Positions 34,689-43,917 of a stretch of DNA of 64,000 nucleotides are shown in pieces. Every line of letters begins with the position of its first letter. Position 1 is the stretch's first letter. The stretch is from SZUA-87 sp041687805 (GTDB lineage: Bacteria; Actinomycetota; Acidimicrobiia; Acidimicrobiales; Aldehydirespiratoraceae). The notes beneath the pieces were generated by a model, which was not told where the DNA came from, did no database searches, and saw nothing but the letters and a program-made list of their open reading frames with translations. The stretch lies in NCBI GenBank assembly GCA_041687805.1, contig JBDNJK010000121.1, positions 1 to 64,000 on the forward strand, written 5' to 3'. Made by a program: the position numbers and the translations under genes.

Positions 34689-36248
34689 ATGACTACCGAA
34701 CCACGCGAAGGCGTCGAAATCACTGTCGACGGCCGCGTGGTGAAGGTGGATGATCAAGGCGCAAGTCTCCTCGACGTGCTCCGTGACCAACTGGGAATCA
34801 CCTCGGTCAAGGATGGATGCAGCCCTCAGGGACAATGTGGCTGTTGCACTGTTCTGATTGATGGCCAGCCCAGGGTGTCGTGTGTTACCCCCGTGCGGAG
34901 AGTTCGCGGCCGTGAGATCACCACTGTCGATGGTCTCGACACCAGCGTGGCCGACAAGTGGGCTGAAGCTTTCTATTCAACCGGTGGGAGCCAGTGCGGA
35001 TTTTGCACTCCGGGCATCATCTGCCGGTTCGAAGGGTTGCGCGCCCGAGGTGTCGATCACCAAAACCGTGACGCCGCTGCGAAGGCGTTGCAGGCACATC
35101 TGTGCAGATGCACCGGGTGGCAGACCATTGTCGATGCCTGGAGTGCGTTCGGCGAGGAATCCCACGTCCGGCCGGCGTCGACTTCCAACGACTCCGAGCG
35201 TCGGGCTGAGATAGAGGGCCGGTCGTCACAGCTCGTTGATCCTTCGGTTGCGCTCGGTCGCGGGGGATTCGCCGATGACACCGCTCCGGAAGACTCACTC
35301 ATCGCTGTTCGCATGGCAGATGATTCGGGTTGGGCCGTGGCCGAGAGTCGGTCGGTTGCGCTGCGTGAGGCCGGCAAGGTGCAGGGGCGCCGCACTACCG
35401 GGGAGTGGGGATCGCCGTTGGAGATACCGCCGGGAGATTGGGATCTCACGTTGGCCACCACTTGGGTTGAGCCGGCCTACCTCGAGACAGATGCGTCGTG
35501 GTGTGTGCCCGGCGGGAATCCAGTGTCGCCGATTGCCAACGGCGGTGCGTTCGGTGCGAAGACAAGCAGTGAAGTCGGTGATGTGGCGAGGCGGCTGGCT
35601 GACCAGCACGGTCGCCCGGTGAGGGTTATCTACACACGCGAGGACGCCGTGCGTAACGGGCCGAAGCGCCCGCCTATGGCGGCGGGACTTCGACGCGACG
35701 GAAGCGGCGTGATCAGGGTGGCCGCCACACCCGGGATTGACGATGCCATTCACTCAGTACTGCCGGACGTGCAGGTGGATGAGATTGAGGTAGCCGGACC
35801 GCCGACATCGGCAAATGTGAGGGGCGCGGGATGGGCCGAAGCGGTGGTCTTGTCGGCCGGTCTTCGTGGTGAGGTGGGGTGGATCGACTCGCCTTCAGGG
35901 GGCTCTGCCATGGCCTCGGTCAGACCAGACGGATCGATCGAAATTGAGGTTCGTTGCGGCTCGCATCTCGATGAGGTCGTGTTGCGGTCCTACTGCATAG
36001 GGGCGGCTCACATGGCGTTGTCGTGGGTGACGAGCGAATCGCTTTCGGTTGATCCTCACGGAGAGGTCCACGACCTCACGATTCGGTCATTCGGGGTGCT
36101 CAGAGCGGTCGACACTCCGACCATCACGGTTCAGATTCACGAAGACGAAGGGCCCGCCGTCAACGGCAGTGACGCCGTTTTCGCAGCGGTTGCGGCCGCG
36201 GTCTGGCTGGATCTTGGGTTGCCGTCTCGATGGCCGCATACATTGTGA
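34689..36248 (+). CDS. [2Fe-2S] protein fused to a shortened molybdenum-hydroxylase domain
   Basis: Residues 1-170 are a complete two-cluster subunit of the xanthine dehydrogenase/CoxS type: plant-type cluster C44, C50, C52 (CSPQGQCGCC) and C65, then SQCGFCTPGII and CRCTGW for the second cluster. Residues 180-519 resemble the molybdopterin domain but are less than half the usual 750 or so. NGGAFGAKTSSEVG and RPVRVIYTREDAVR survive, and the C-terminus reads GPAVNGSDAVFAAVAAAVW where active enzymes have VGEPP with the catalytic glutamate. FAD subunit and maturation genes are absent nearby. Hydroxylase activity is doubtful. ATG 34689 (519 residues). Confidence 0.7.
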   Translation: MTTEPREGVEITVDGRVVKVDDQGASLLDVLRDQLGITSVKDGCSPQGQCGCCTVLIDGQPRVSCVTPVRRVRGREITTVDGLDTSVADKWAEAFYSTGGSQCGFCTPGIICRFEGLRARGVDHQNRDAAAKALQAHLCRCTGWQTIVDAWSAFGEESHVRPASTSNDSERRAEIEGRSSQLVDPSVALGRGGFADDTAPEDSLIAVRMADDSGWAVAESRSVALREAGKVQGRRTTGEWGSPLEIPPGDWDLTLATTWVEPAYLETDASWCVPGGNPVSPIANGGAFGAKTSSEVGDVARRLADQHGRPVRVIYTREDAVRNGPKRPPMAAGLRRDGSGVIRVAATPGIDDAIHSVLPDVQVDEIEVAGPPTSANVRGAGWAEAVVLSAGLRGEVGWIDSPSGGSAMASVRPDGSIEIEVRCGSHLDEVVLRSYCIGAAHMALSWVTSESLSVDPHGEVHDLTIRSFGVLRAVDTPTITVQIHEDEGPAVNGSDAVFAAVAAAVWLDLGLPSRWPHTL

Positions 36249-36285
36249 ACAATCGAGCACTCTCACAACCGATCAGGAGATCATC

Positions 36286-36630
36286 ATGAGCAAGCCCGTG
36301 GGTCCCTACACCCCCATCGTTCGCGGTGGCGATCTGCTCTACACGTCGGGTCAGATCGGGATTGTCGCCGGTGCGATCGTGGAGGGCGGTCTCGAGGCCG
36401 AACTCCGACGGGCGTTCGTTAATTTGCGCGAGGTGCTGTCTTCGGCCAACGCGTCGCTGTCCGATGTTGTGAAGACCACCGTATTCCTGGCCGATATTGG
36501 CGACTACGGCGCCATGAACACGATCTACATGCAGGAGTTCGGCGATCATCGTCCGGCACGCTCCGCTGTGGCAGTTGCCGCGTTGCCTCTGGGGGCACGT
36601 GTTGAGATCGAGGCCGTAGCCACCGTCTGA
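36286..36630 (+). CDS. ridA: RidA-family enamine/imine deaminase
   Basis: This 114-residue protein of the YjgF/YER057c/UK114 family hydrolyses reactive enamines and imines such as 2-aminoacrylate released by PLP enzymes. GPYTPIVRGGDLLYTSGQIG, TTVFLADIGDYGAMNTIY and the active-site arginine in HRPARSAVAVAALPLGARVE are present. AGGAGATCATC before ATG 36286 is a good ribosome site. It lies between the molybdenum-hydroxylase-like fusion and a PLP enzyme, fitting a small nitrogen- or amine-related operon. Confidence 0.9.
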   Translation: MSKPVGPYTPIVRGGDLLYTSGQIGIVAGAIVEGGLEAELRRAFVNLREVLSSANASLSDVVKTTVFLADIGDYGAMNTIYMQEFGDHRPARSAVAVAALPLGARVEIEAVATV

Positions 36631-36685
36631 AATCGAGCGGCCGTGTGGTGGGCTCTCATGCCAGATGGTGACGTAACCTCCCTGC

Positions 36686-38368
36686 ATGGAACGCGACTCG
36701 CTGATTGAGTACATCCGCCACTCCGTGATAGGGCGCGATCAGATCGTCGACGGGGTTTTCGGCCCGCGGCCGGTGATCTACGCCGACTACACGGCATCGG
36801 GGCGTTCGCTGTCGTTCGTCGAGGACTACATCCGGCAGTCTGTGCTGCCGCTGTACGCCAATACCCACACCGAATCATCGGGCACCGGATTGCAGACCAG
36901 CCGATTCCGTGAGGATGCCCGAGAGATCATCAGGGAGAGCGTGGGTGCCACCGACAGCCACGCGGTGCTGTTCTGTGGGAGTGGATCGACTTATGCGATC
37001 GACCGCATGGTTGGCGTGTTGGGGCTCCGGCTTCCGGCCACCTTCATCGATCAGCACTCCGAGGGATTCGACCTACCGGCCGACCAGAGGCCGGTGGTGT
37101 TCATCGGACCCTACGAACATCATTCCAACGAGCTTCCGTGGCGCGAGTCGATCGCTGATGTGGTCACCATCGACGAAGATGAGAACGGTCACATCGATCT
37201 GGAACATTTGCGGGTCGAACTCGAACGACGAGCCGACCGGCCATTGCTGATCGGCTCGTTCTCGGCCGCCTCCAACGTCACAGGGATTGTCACCGACACC
37301 GATGCGATCGCAGCGCTGCTACACAGCCACGGAGCGCTGTCGTTCTGGGACTATGCGGCCGCGGCACCGTATGTTGAGATGTCGATGGGGTCCGCTGCCG
37401 ACGGAAATCTGGCCTACAAGGATGCCATCTTCATCTCGCCTCACAAATTCATCGGTGGCCCGGGAACCCCGGGGGTGTTGGTGGCCCGCAAGGAGCTTTT
37501 CAAAAACCGCGTGCCCGATGTTCCGGGCGGCGGCACGGTCAAGTTCGTCAATGCCGATGATCACGCCTATTTGGATGAGATCGAACATCGCGAGGAGGGC
37601 GGAACCCCGGCGATCGTCGAGTCGATTCGTGCCGGTCTGGTGTTCCAACTCAAGGGCGCGGTCGGTGCCGACGAAATTCGCCGTCGAGAAGAGAGTTTTG
37701 TTTCTCGCGCAGTGAAGGCTTGGGACGAGAACCCAGCTATCTGGCTGCTGGGTAACCATGATGCGGAGCGGTTGTCGATTGTGTCGTTCGTTGTCCGTCA
37801 CGGCGACCGTCACCTTCATCACAATTATGTTGTGGCGTTGCTCAACGACCTGTTCGGGATTCAATCACGAGGCGGATGCTCTTGCGCCGGCCCATACGGT
37901 CACCGACTTCTTCACATCGACATCGTTGAATCTCACGAGTTCGAACGCGAGATTTCACGCGGATGTGAGGGCATCAAACCGGGCTGGGTGCGAGTCAATT
38001 TCAACTATTTCATCGACGAGGCGGTGTTTGACTACGTAGTGAAAGCGGTTGACCTCGTTGCCACTCACGGAGCCAAGTTGCTTCCCTTTTACCGCCTGGA
38101 ACCAAACACGGGTATCTGGCGTCATCGCAGCGGCGCGAGCCCTGTGCCGATGACGCTGCACGACATCGACTACTCGAGTGGATGCATGGAGTACCCGCAG
38201 CACGATGAGTACGCGCCGGCCGAATCTCTAAACCACTATCTCGAAGAGGCCCAACGAATTTTTGATGACGCTGAGAATCATCTACCGAATCCAGTGGGGC
38301 GGCCAGAGGTGAGCGCCGATTTCGAAAGCCTCCGATGGTTTCCTCTGCCGGACGAGCTTCGTAGCTGA
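36686..38368 (+). CDS. Class-V aminotransferase fold, cysteine desulfurase/SufS-like PLP enzyme
   Basis: This 560-residue PLP enzyme has the pyridine-nitrogen aspartate in FWDYAAAAPY (Asp222) and the Schiff-base lysine Lys254 in ISPHKFIGGPGTPG. RGGCSCAGPYG (Cys398, Cys400) aligns with the HCA loop that holds the catalytic cysteine of SufS-type desulfurases and selenocysteine lyases. It is about 150 residues longer than SufS, with a long C-terminal extension ending WFPLPDELRS. No suf genes surround it. Desulfurase, Sec lyase or another class-V activity are all possible. Confidence 0.75.
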   Translation: MERDSLIEYIRHSVIGRDQIVDGVFGPRPVIYADYTASGRSLSFVEDYIRQSVLPLYANTHTESSGTGLQTSRFREDAREIIRESVGATDSHAVLFCGSGSTYAIDRMVGVLGLRLPATFIDQHSEGFDLPADQRPVVFIGPYEHHSNELPWRESIADVVTIDEDENGHIDLEHLRVELERRADRPLLIGSFSAASNVTGIVTDTDAIAALLHSHGALSFWDYAAAAPYVEMSMGSAADGNLAYKDAIFISPHKFIGGPGTPGVLVARKELFKNRVPDVPGGGTVKFVNADDHAYLDEIEHREEGGTPAIVESIRAGLVFQLKGAVGADEIRRREESFVSRAVKAWDENPAIWLLGNHDAERLSIVSFVVRHGDRHLHHNYVVALLNDLFGIQSRGGCSCAGPYGHRLLHIDIVESHEFEREISRGCEGIKPGWVRVNFNYFIDEAVFDYVVKAVDLVATHGAKLLPFYRLEPNTGIWRHRSGASPVPMTLHDIDYSSGCMEYPQHDEYAPAESLNHYLEEAQRIFDDAENHLPNPVGRPEVSADFESLRWFPLPDELRS

Positions 38369-38447
38369 AGACCAGCTTCGCCGACCTGACAATCAGGATT
38401 GGTTGGCGGTCTGGCCCGGGCGCTGAAATGTCTGGCAGACTGCCGCC

Positions 38448-38636
38448 ATGGTTGGAGCGATCATTCTCATCGTTGTGCTGGTTGTTGCGATGCCGGTGGG
38501 CGTCGCCGCTAGCGGAGCGGCAGGGGCCGGCCTACTCGGGTGGCTGATGGGGCGCGACCGCGACCTCGACAATCTCGACGACGAGGGCCAGCCAAACGAA
38601 CATCTTCAGATCGCCGATTCCAACCCTTGGAAATAG
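38448..38636 (+). CDS. Small membrane protein, unknown
   Basis: This 62-residue frame begins with a strong hydrophobic helix (GAIILIVVLVVAMPVGVAAS), continues with a Gly/Ala-rich second segment, and ends in an acidic tail, GRDRDLDNLDDEGQPNEH. That looks like a real single- or double-pass membrane peptide with a cytoplasmic acidic tail. No family is recognised. It follows the PLP enzyme by 79 bp. Confidence 0.55.
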   Translation: MVGAIILIVVLVVAMPVGVAASGAAGAGLLGWLMGRDRDLDNLDDEGQPNEHLQIADSNPWK

Positions 38637-38697
38637 ATTCGGCCCAAGGGAACTAGTTGGATCCGACGGGAGCGAACCGCGAGGCCAACGAACCTGA

Positions 38698-39390
38698 TCA
38701 GGCGCTCCAGCGACTCTTGCCAAACGAATAACCAACCGAGCGAACGGTTTGGACCAAGCTGGCATATTCCTCGCCAAGCTTGGCGCGTAAGCGCCGGATG
38801 TGGACATCGACAGTTCGAGCGCCGCCGTAATATTCGTAACCCCAGACTCGGCTGAGCAAGGTCTCCCGGCTGAAGACCTTGCCTGGATGACCGGCCAGGA
38901 ACTTCAGCAGTTCGTACTCCATGTAGGTGAGATCCAGCGGGCGATCACCGATCACCGCCTGATAGGTCTCGAGATTCATCATCAGAGGACCGTGTTCGAT
39001 CAATTGCGGCGACGACTCGTGTCCGGCCCTTTGGAACAAATGCTTGAGACGGGCCTCCAGCTCCACGGGCTGGAACGGGAGGAGGCAAAAGTCATCGAAT
39101 TGGTCGTCGTGAGTCTCGAGTTCCGACAAATGTGCGCCACCCACCAGAACAATTATTCGCGAGACGGCGAAATCAGCCCCGCGAATTGAACGACAGAACC
39201 TGAGCGTCTCGTCGAGAGTCACGGCGGGGTCGGTGTCGGTGACGATGATTGCGCCGGCCCATCCATCGTCGGGCTCGGATCGGCGAGCCTCGTCGATATT
39301 TGAAACCGCCTTCCAAGCCCACCCGCCGAGATCAAGGGCGCGGGCAAGCTCCGGGGGGACGGGTTCGGGGTGGACCAAGATCGGATCCAT
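38698..39390 (-). CDS. glnR: GlnR-like OmpR-family response regulator
   Basis: This 230-residue regulator has a receiver-like N-terminal domain lacking a clear phosphoacceptor pocket, and an OmpR/PhoB winged helix: LDLTYMEYELLKFLAGHPGK, FSRETLLSRVWGYEYYGGAR, TVDVHIRRLRAKLGEEYASL and QTVRSVGYSF. Orphan regulators of this form are typical of actinobacterial GlnR, the nitrogen regulator that works without phosphorylation. It lies 16 bp behind a glutamine synthetase gene on the same strand, with a second one next door. No sensor kinase is adjacent. ATG 39390; upstream GTG codons at 39393 and 39399 are alternatives. Confidence 0.75.
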   Translation of the reverse strand: MDPILVHPEPVPPELARALDLGGWAWKAVSNIDEARRSEPDDGWAGAIIVTDTDPAVTLDETLRFCRSIRGADFAVSRIIVLVGGAHLSELETHDDQFDDFCLLPFQPVELEARLKHLFQRAGHESSPQLIEHGPLMMNLETYQAVIGDRPLDLTYMEYELLKFLAGHPGKVFSRETLLSRVWGYEYYGGARTVDVHIRRLRAKLGEEYASLVQTVRSVGYSFGKSRWSA

Positions 39391-39406
39391 GACGGTCACC
39401 CTACGG

Positions 39407-40744
39407 TTACCACTGCGGTAGATACCTCTCGAGTTCGAACTGAGTGACCTGCGACTGGAACTCCGCCCACTCTGATCGCTTGTTGCGAAGGAACCATTCG
39501 AAGATGTGGTCGCCGAGAGTTTCACGCACCAGCTCCGATCCTTCCATCACGTCGAGTGCTTCGTCGAGCGACCGCGGCAACGGTTGGATTCCGAGGGCGC
39601 GGCGTTGCTTGTCATCGAGTTCGAAAAGGTTGACGTCGGTGGCATCAGGGAGTTCGTATCCCTCGGTGATGCCGCGCAGCCCGGCGGCGAGGAGAAGCGA
39701 GAACGACAGATATGGGTTGGTAGCACCGTCGAGGGCGCGGTATTCGATGCGTGCCGACTCGGATTTGGCCATCTTGCGCACGGGCACGCGCACCAACGCA
39801 GATCGGTTGTTTCGTGCCCAAGCAACATACGGAGGTGCTTCGGAAGTCTCGGCAAACCGCTTGTAGCTGTTGATCAACTGATTGGAGACGGCGGTGATCT
39901 CTCGTGCGTGGCGCAGGACACCGGCTGTGAATTGTCGGGCAGTTGTCGAGATTCCGTATTCGTCATCGGGGTCGTGAAAGATGTTGGTTCCGGATTCGAA
40001 GAGCGAGAGATGTGTGTGCATCCCCGAGCCTTGAACGCCGTTCAATGGCTTCGGCATGAAAGTGGCGTAGGTATCGTGTTCGAAAGCGATCTTCTTGACT
40101 ACCAGTCGCAACGTCATGATGTTGTCGGCCATGTCGAGCGCCTCGGTGTAGCGCAGGTCGATCTCGTGTTGGCTCGGGCTGTCCTCATGGAATGAGTACT
40201 CGATCGGAATGCCCATCGCTTCGAGCATGTGGATGGTCTGGCGACGCAGATCGCTGGAAACATCGGCGGTTGTCAGGTCGAAGTAGGAGGCGGTGTCGAG
40301 CGGTTTTGGAGCGCCCAATTTCGGGTCGCCCGATGCGAAGTAGAAGAACTCGACCTCGGGCGCCGCCATAAACGTGAGGCCACGTGAGCGAGCAGCGTCG
40401 AGGTTGCGTCGAAGCACTTGCCGGGGGTCGCCCTCGAAGGCCGAACCATCGAGGTTGGCAATGTCGCAAAACATCCGGCCGGTTGGCTCATCCTCTGCGG
40501 CCCATGGCAGCAAATCAAAGGTTGCTGCATCGGGAATTGCCAGCACATCTGACTCGTGAACTCGGCTGAAACCGTCGATAGCGGTGCCGTCGAACTGCAC
40601 CCCTTCGGCGAAAGCAGAATCGAGGTCGGGGGGCGTTATGGCCACCGACTTGAGTCGACCGAGGACATCTGTGAACCAGAGGCGAACGAGTCGCACGCCG
40701 CGCTCTTCTATGGTCCGCAGCACATAATCCTGTTGACGTTGCAT
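39407..40744 (-). CDS. glnA: Glutamine synthetase, type I
   Basis: This 445-residue enzyme condenses ammonia and glutamate with ATP. EGVQFDGTAIDGFSRVHESD, the metal-site APEVEFFYF, the ammonium/metal loop NGVQGSGMHTHLSLF, and the latch and glutamate-binding ARNNRSALVRVPV and ESARIEYRALDGATNPYL are all present. The length fits GSI-alpha. The C-terminal loop reads NLFELDD with no adenylylation tyrosine, so control by adenylylation is unlikely. GGAG seven bases before ATG 40744 fixes the start. GlnR is probably its regulator. Confidence 0.93.
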   Translation of the reverse strand: MQRQQDYVLRTIEERGVRLVRLWFTDVLGRLKSVAITPPDLDSAFAEGVQFDGTAIDGFSRVHESDVLAIPDAATFDLLPWAAEDEPTGRMFCDIANLDGSAFEGDPRQVLRRNLDAARSRGLTFMAAPEVEFFYFASGDPKLGAPKPLDTASYFDLTTADVSSDLRRQTIHMLEAMGIPIEYSFHEDSPSQHEIDLRYTEALDMADNIMTLRLVVKKIAFEHDTYATFMPKPLNGVQGSGMHTHLSLFESGTNIFHDPDDEYGISTTARQFTAGVLRHAREITAVSNQLINSYKRFAETSEAPPYVAWARNNRSALVRVPVRKMAKSESARIEYRALDGATNPYLSFSLLLAAGLRGITEGYELPDATDVNLFELDDKQRRALGIQPLPRSLDEALDVMEGSELVRETLGDHIFEWFLRNKRSEWAEFQSQVTQFELERYLPQW

Positions 40745-40816
40745 ACCGATCTCCGAATGTGGCCGGGCAACTGATGATGCCATTGACGATGATGACGCGG
40801 CCCATAATCGGTATGC

Positions 40817-40833
40817 GTTCACATACCGTTCAC
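40817..40833. promoter_or_regulatory. Paired 11-bp-spaced repeats between the two glutamine synthetase genes, possible GlnR operator
   Basis: On the glnA coding strand GTGAAC occurs twice, at 40833-40828 and 40822-40817, exactly 11 bp apart (one helical turn). Tandem half-sites 11 bp apart are the layout of GlnR and other OmpR-type sites, whose half-sites have the form GTnAC/GAAAC. The site lies 73-89 bp upstream of glnA and about 120-135 bp upstream of glnII, so it could control both. Confidence 0.4.
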
Positions 40834-40951
40834 AAAAGTGCAACAGCTTGGAAACTCTGTGTTGGAACGCTGCCTGCCATGTCACCACAATGATGGTGCT
40901 CCCCAACAACATCCCGATCCCGCGAGGGGCGGGCCAAGAAAGTGAACTCAT

Positions 40952-41968
40952 ATGGCTTACCGGGCTGAATATCTGTGGATCGACGGCAGCGAACCGACGC
41001 GAGAGATTCGTTCCAAGACGAAAGTGCTCGCCGACGGCGCCGAGCCCGGGCAGTGGGGCTTTGACGGGTCGAGCACCAATCAGGCATCAGGCGACAACTC
41101 CGACGTAGTGCTCAATCCGGTGTTTCAGTGCCCCGACCCGACTCGCGGCGGTGACGATATTCTCGTTCTTTGTGAGACACTGCTGCCGACCGACATGTCG
41201 CCGCATCCCACCAACACTCGTGCCATTGCGGCGGTAGCGCTTGCCAAGTTTGCGGACCAGGAACCGGTCTTCGGCCTGGAGCAGGAATACACCCTGATCA
41301 ACCCGACTACTGGCTGGCCCGCCGGATTCCCGCCCAACGGTTTCCCGGCCCCCCAGGGCCCCTACTACTGCGGTGTCGGTGCCCTCAAAATTCATGGCCG
41401 TGATCTCATCGAAGAGCACACAGCGGCCTGCATCGCAGCGGGTCTGGCGATTTCCGGCACCAACGCCGAGGTGATGCCCGGGCAATGGGAGTTCCAAATC
41501 GGCCCGGTCGACACCGTCACGGTGGGCGATCACCTTTGGGTGGCCCGTTACCTCCTCTACCGTCTCGCTGAAGATCATGGCGTCGAGGTCAGCATCGAGG
41601 CCAAGCCGATGCCCGGAGACTGGAACGGCGCAGGAATGCACACCAACTTCTCGACAAAATTCATGCGTGAGGGCCCCTACGAGCACATCGTTTCTGCTTG
41701 CGAAGCGATGGGAGCCCTGGGAAAACCCGCGGAGCACATCAAGTCCTACGGTGTCGGCATCGAAGATCGCCTGACCGGAGCGCACGAGACCCAACGATTC
41801 AACCAGTTCAGCTATGGCGTCTCCGATCGCGGTGCTTCGATTCGCATCCCGTGGCAGGTGGCCAGGGATGGCAAGGGCTACATCGAGGATCGTCGACCCA
41901 ACGCCAACGCTGATCCCTACGTGGTGTCGGCTCTGGTTACAAACACCATCTGTGGTGCCTTGGCCTGA
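40952..41968 (+). CDS. glnII: Glutamine synthetase, type II (eukaryote-like)
   Basis: This 338-residue GSII has WGFDGSSTNQASGDNSDVVL, GLEQEYTLINPTTGWPAGFP, MPGQWEFQIGP, DWNGAGMHTNFSTK and DRGASIRIPWQVARDGKGYI. GSII is smaller than GSI and works as a decamer. In Streptomyces and Frankia it is a second, stress- or development-linked enzyme. The ATG at 40952 is divergent from the GSI gene across 207 bp carrying the possible GlnR site. A hairpin-rich short gap separates it from nadE. Confidence 0.96.
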   Translation: MAYRAEYLWIDGSEPTREIRSKTKVLADGAEPGQWGFDGSSTNQASGDNSDVVLNPVFQCPDPTRGGDDILVLCETLLPTDMSPHPTNTRAIAAVALAKFADQEPVFGLEQEYTLINPTTGWPAGFPPNGFPAPQGPYYCGVGALKIHGRDLIEEHTAACIAAGLAISGTNAEVMPGQWEFQIGPVDTVTVGDHLWVARYLLYRLAEDHGVEVSIEAKPMPGDWNGAGMHTNFSTKFMREGPYEHIVSACEAMGALGKPAEHIKSYGVGIEDRLTGAHETQRFNQFSYGVSDRGASIRIPWQVARDGKGYIEDRRPNANADPYVVSALVTNTICGALA

Positions 41969-42008
41969 CCCAGCCTTTGGGGTGGCCGCCGTAGGATGAG
42001 GAAATGAT

Positions 42009-43796
42009 GTGTCCGAACGGCGATCAATGACCAAACCCACCGGTGAATTTCTGCGGGTAGCGATCTGTCAGATCGATACGACCGTGGGCGATCTGGAAGG
42101 CAACGTCAAACGAGCTCAGGATGCGCTGGCCGAGGCAGAATCGGCCGGCGCAGACGTTGCCGTGATGCCAGAGATGACCATCACTGGGTATCCGCCTGAA
42201 GATCTGCTGTTGAAGCCCGGATTTGTGGCCGACAGTCGTGTCGCGCTCGGAAAATTTGCGGCATCGACCGGCCGATGTGCGGCCGTGATCGGATTCGCCG
42301 ATGGCGCCGCCGGTGTTGATGCCGACCACCGTTGGGTGCCCGGCACCGATGGAACCGTCCGTTACTCCAACGGCGTCTGGAATGCGGTCGCGGTTTGCGC
42401 AGGTGGACGGGTCGCAGGCACCTATCACAAACGGCATCTGCCCAACTACGACGTATTCGACGAGCTGCGTCATTTCCGTCCTGGCAACGGATCGTTGTCG
42501 TTGTTCACCATTTCTGGGATTCCGATCGGTGTCACGCTGTGCGAAGACGCATGGATCCCCGACGGACCGGTCTCACAGTTGGCTCGGGGCGGGGCTCGAA
42601 TGGTCATCAACGTCAACGGGTCACCGTTTCGAGAGGGCAAGGCCGAGGTCAGGGAGAACGTGATCTGTCGGCGGGTTTCCGAGTCCGGAATACCGATCGT
42701 CTACGTCAATTTGGTTGGCGGTCAGGATGAACTCGTCTTCGACGGCGGATCGTTCATGGTTGATGCCGACGGCGCCGTGGCGGCGCGTTGCACACAGTTC
42801 AACGAGTCGATCGCGATAGTCGACGTCGAGCTCCCTCCGCAGACGCCGACTCTCGACTCCTATCCAGTCGTGGCAGTAACGCCTGCTCGTGACACTCCGC
42901 TTGAACGAGTCGATCCTCCTATGGAGCCTCTGCTCGATATCAACGAGGAACGCTGGCGTGCTCTCACGTTGGCCACCCACGACTACGTGGTCAAGACCGG
43001 GTTCTCCGACGTATGTGTCGGGTTGTCGGGAGGTATCGACTCCTCACTGGTTGCGGCCGTGGCTGTGCACGCTCTGGGCCCAGACCATGTGCACGGGGTG
43101 CTCATGCCGTCGCGTTACTCGAGTGATCACTCGATCTCCGATGCCGAGGCATTGGCCACCAACCTGCACATCGATGTCCGCACAATCGAGATCGAGCCTG
43201 CTCACGCTGCGTTCACTACGATGCTCGCACCGGCCCTTGCAGATGAGAGGGTCGATGTCGGCGATCTCACCGATCAAAATCTCCAATCGCGGATCCGTGG
43301 CGTAGTCCTGATGGCGCTCGCCAACGAGCACGGTTGGCTTGTTCTCACAACCGGCAACAAGAGCGAGTCGGCTGTTGGATACTCAACGCTTTATGGAGAC
43401 ACGGCTGGCGCATACGCGGTGATCAAGGACGTCTGGAAGTTGACCGTCTACGAGTTGTGTCGGTGGCGCAATGAGGTGTCCGATCGAGAAATCATTCCGC
43501 AAGCAGTGATCGAAAAGCCACCATCAGCAGAGCTTCGGCCCGATCAACGCGACGATCAGTCACTTCCACCATATGAAGTTCTCGATCCAATCCTTCAGGC
43601 CTACGTAGAAGGAGATCACACACTCGCCGAGGTGATGGCAATGGACCTCGCCGAACCCGAGATGGTGACAGAAGTGTGCCGTCTGGTCGACATAGCGGAA
43701 TACAAGCGGCGACAGGCGCCTCTCGGCGCCCGTCTCACCGGAAAGGCGTTCGGACGCGACCGACGCCTTCCGATCGTCAACAGGTATCGCGGTTGA
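42009..43796 (+). CDS. nadE: NAD+ synthetase, glutamine-hydrolysing
   Basis: This 595-residue two-domain enzyme makes NAD from nicotinic acid adenine dinucleotide using glutamine-derived ammonia. The N-terminal nitrilase-type amidase domain has PEMTITGYPPEDLLLKPGF (catalytic Glu), YHKRHLPNYDVFDE (Lys) and VTLCEDAWIPDGP (Cys). The C-terminal synthetase has the PP-loop GLSGGIDSSLVAAVAV and TTGNKSESAVGYSTLYGDTA. GAGGAAA four bases upstream supports GTG at 42009; ATG at 42027 is possible. It uses glutamine next to two glutamine synthetases. Confidence 0.95.
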   Translation: MSERRSMTKPTGEFLRVAICQIDTTVGDLEGNVKRAQDALAEAESAGADVAVMPEMTITGYPPEDLLLKPGFVADSRVALGKFAASTGRCAAVIGFADGAAGVDADHRWVPGTDGTVRYSNGVWNAVAVCAGGRVAGTYHKRHLPNYDVFDELRHFRPGNGSLSLFTISGIPIGVTLCEDAWIPDGPVSQLARGGARMVINVNGSPFREGKAEVRENVICRRVSESGIPIVYVNLVGGQDELVFDGGSFMVDADGAVAARCTQFNESIAIVDVELPPQTPTLDSYPVVAVTPARDTPLERVDPPMEPLLDINEERWRALTLATHDYVVKTGFSDVCVGLSGGIDSSLVAAVAVHALGPDHVHGVLMPSRYSSDHSISDAEALATNLHIDVRTIEIEPAHAAFTTMLAPALADERVDVGDLTDQNLQSRIRGVVLMALANEHGWLVLTTGNKSESAVGYSTLYGDTAGAYAVIKDVWKLTVYELCRWRNEVSDREIIPQAVIEKPPSAELRPDQRDDQSLPPYEVLDPILQAYVEGDHTLAEVMAMDLAEPEMVTEVCRLVDIAEYKRRQAPLGARLTGKAFGRDRRLPIVNRYRG

Positions 43797-43917
43797 ACAC
43801 GGGCGTTGCAGCCACCACGCCGCCGGCATTCGCCGTGTATGGCAGATTTAGTCAACATTGCGCACTACCGTCGCCCGCGCCGGAGCTAGGGGTGTTGCAG
43901 AAACCGGATAGAGACAA

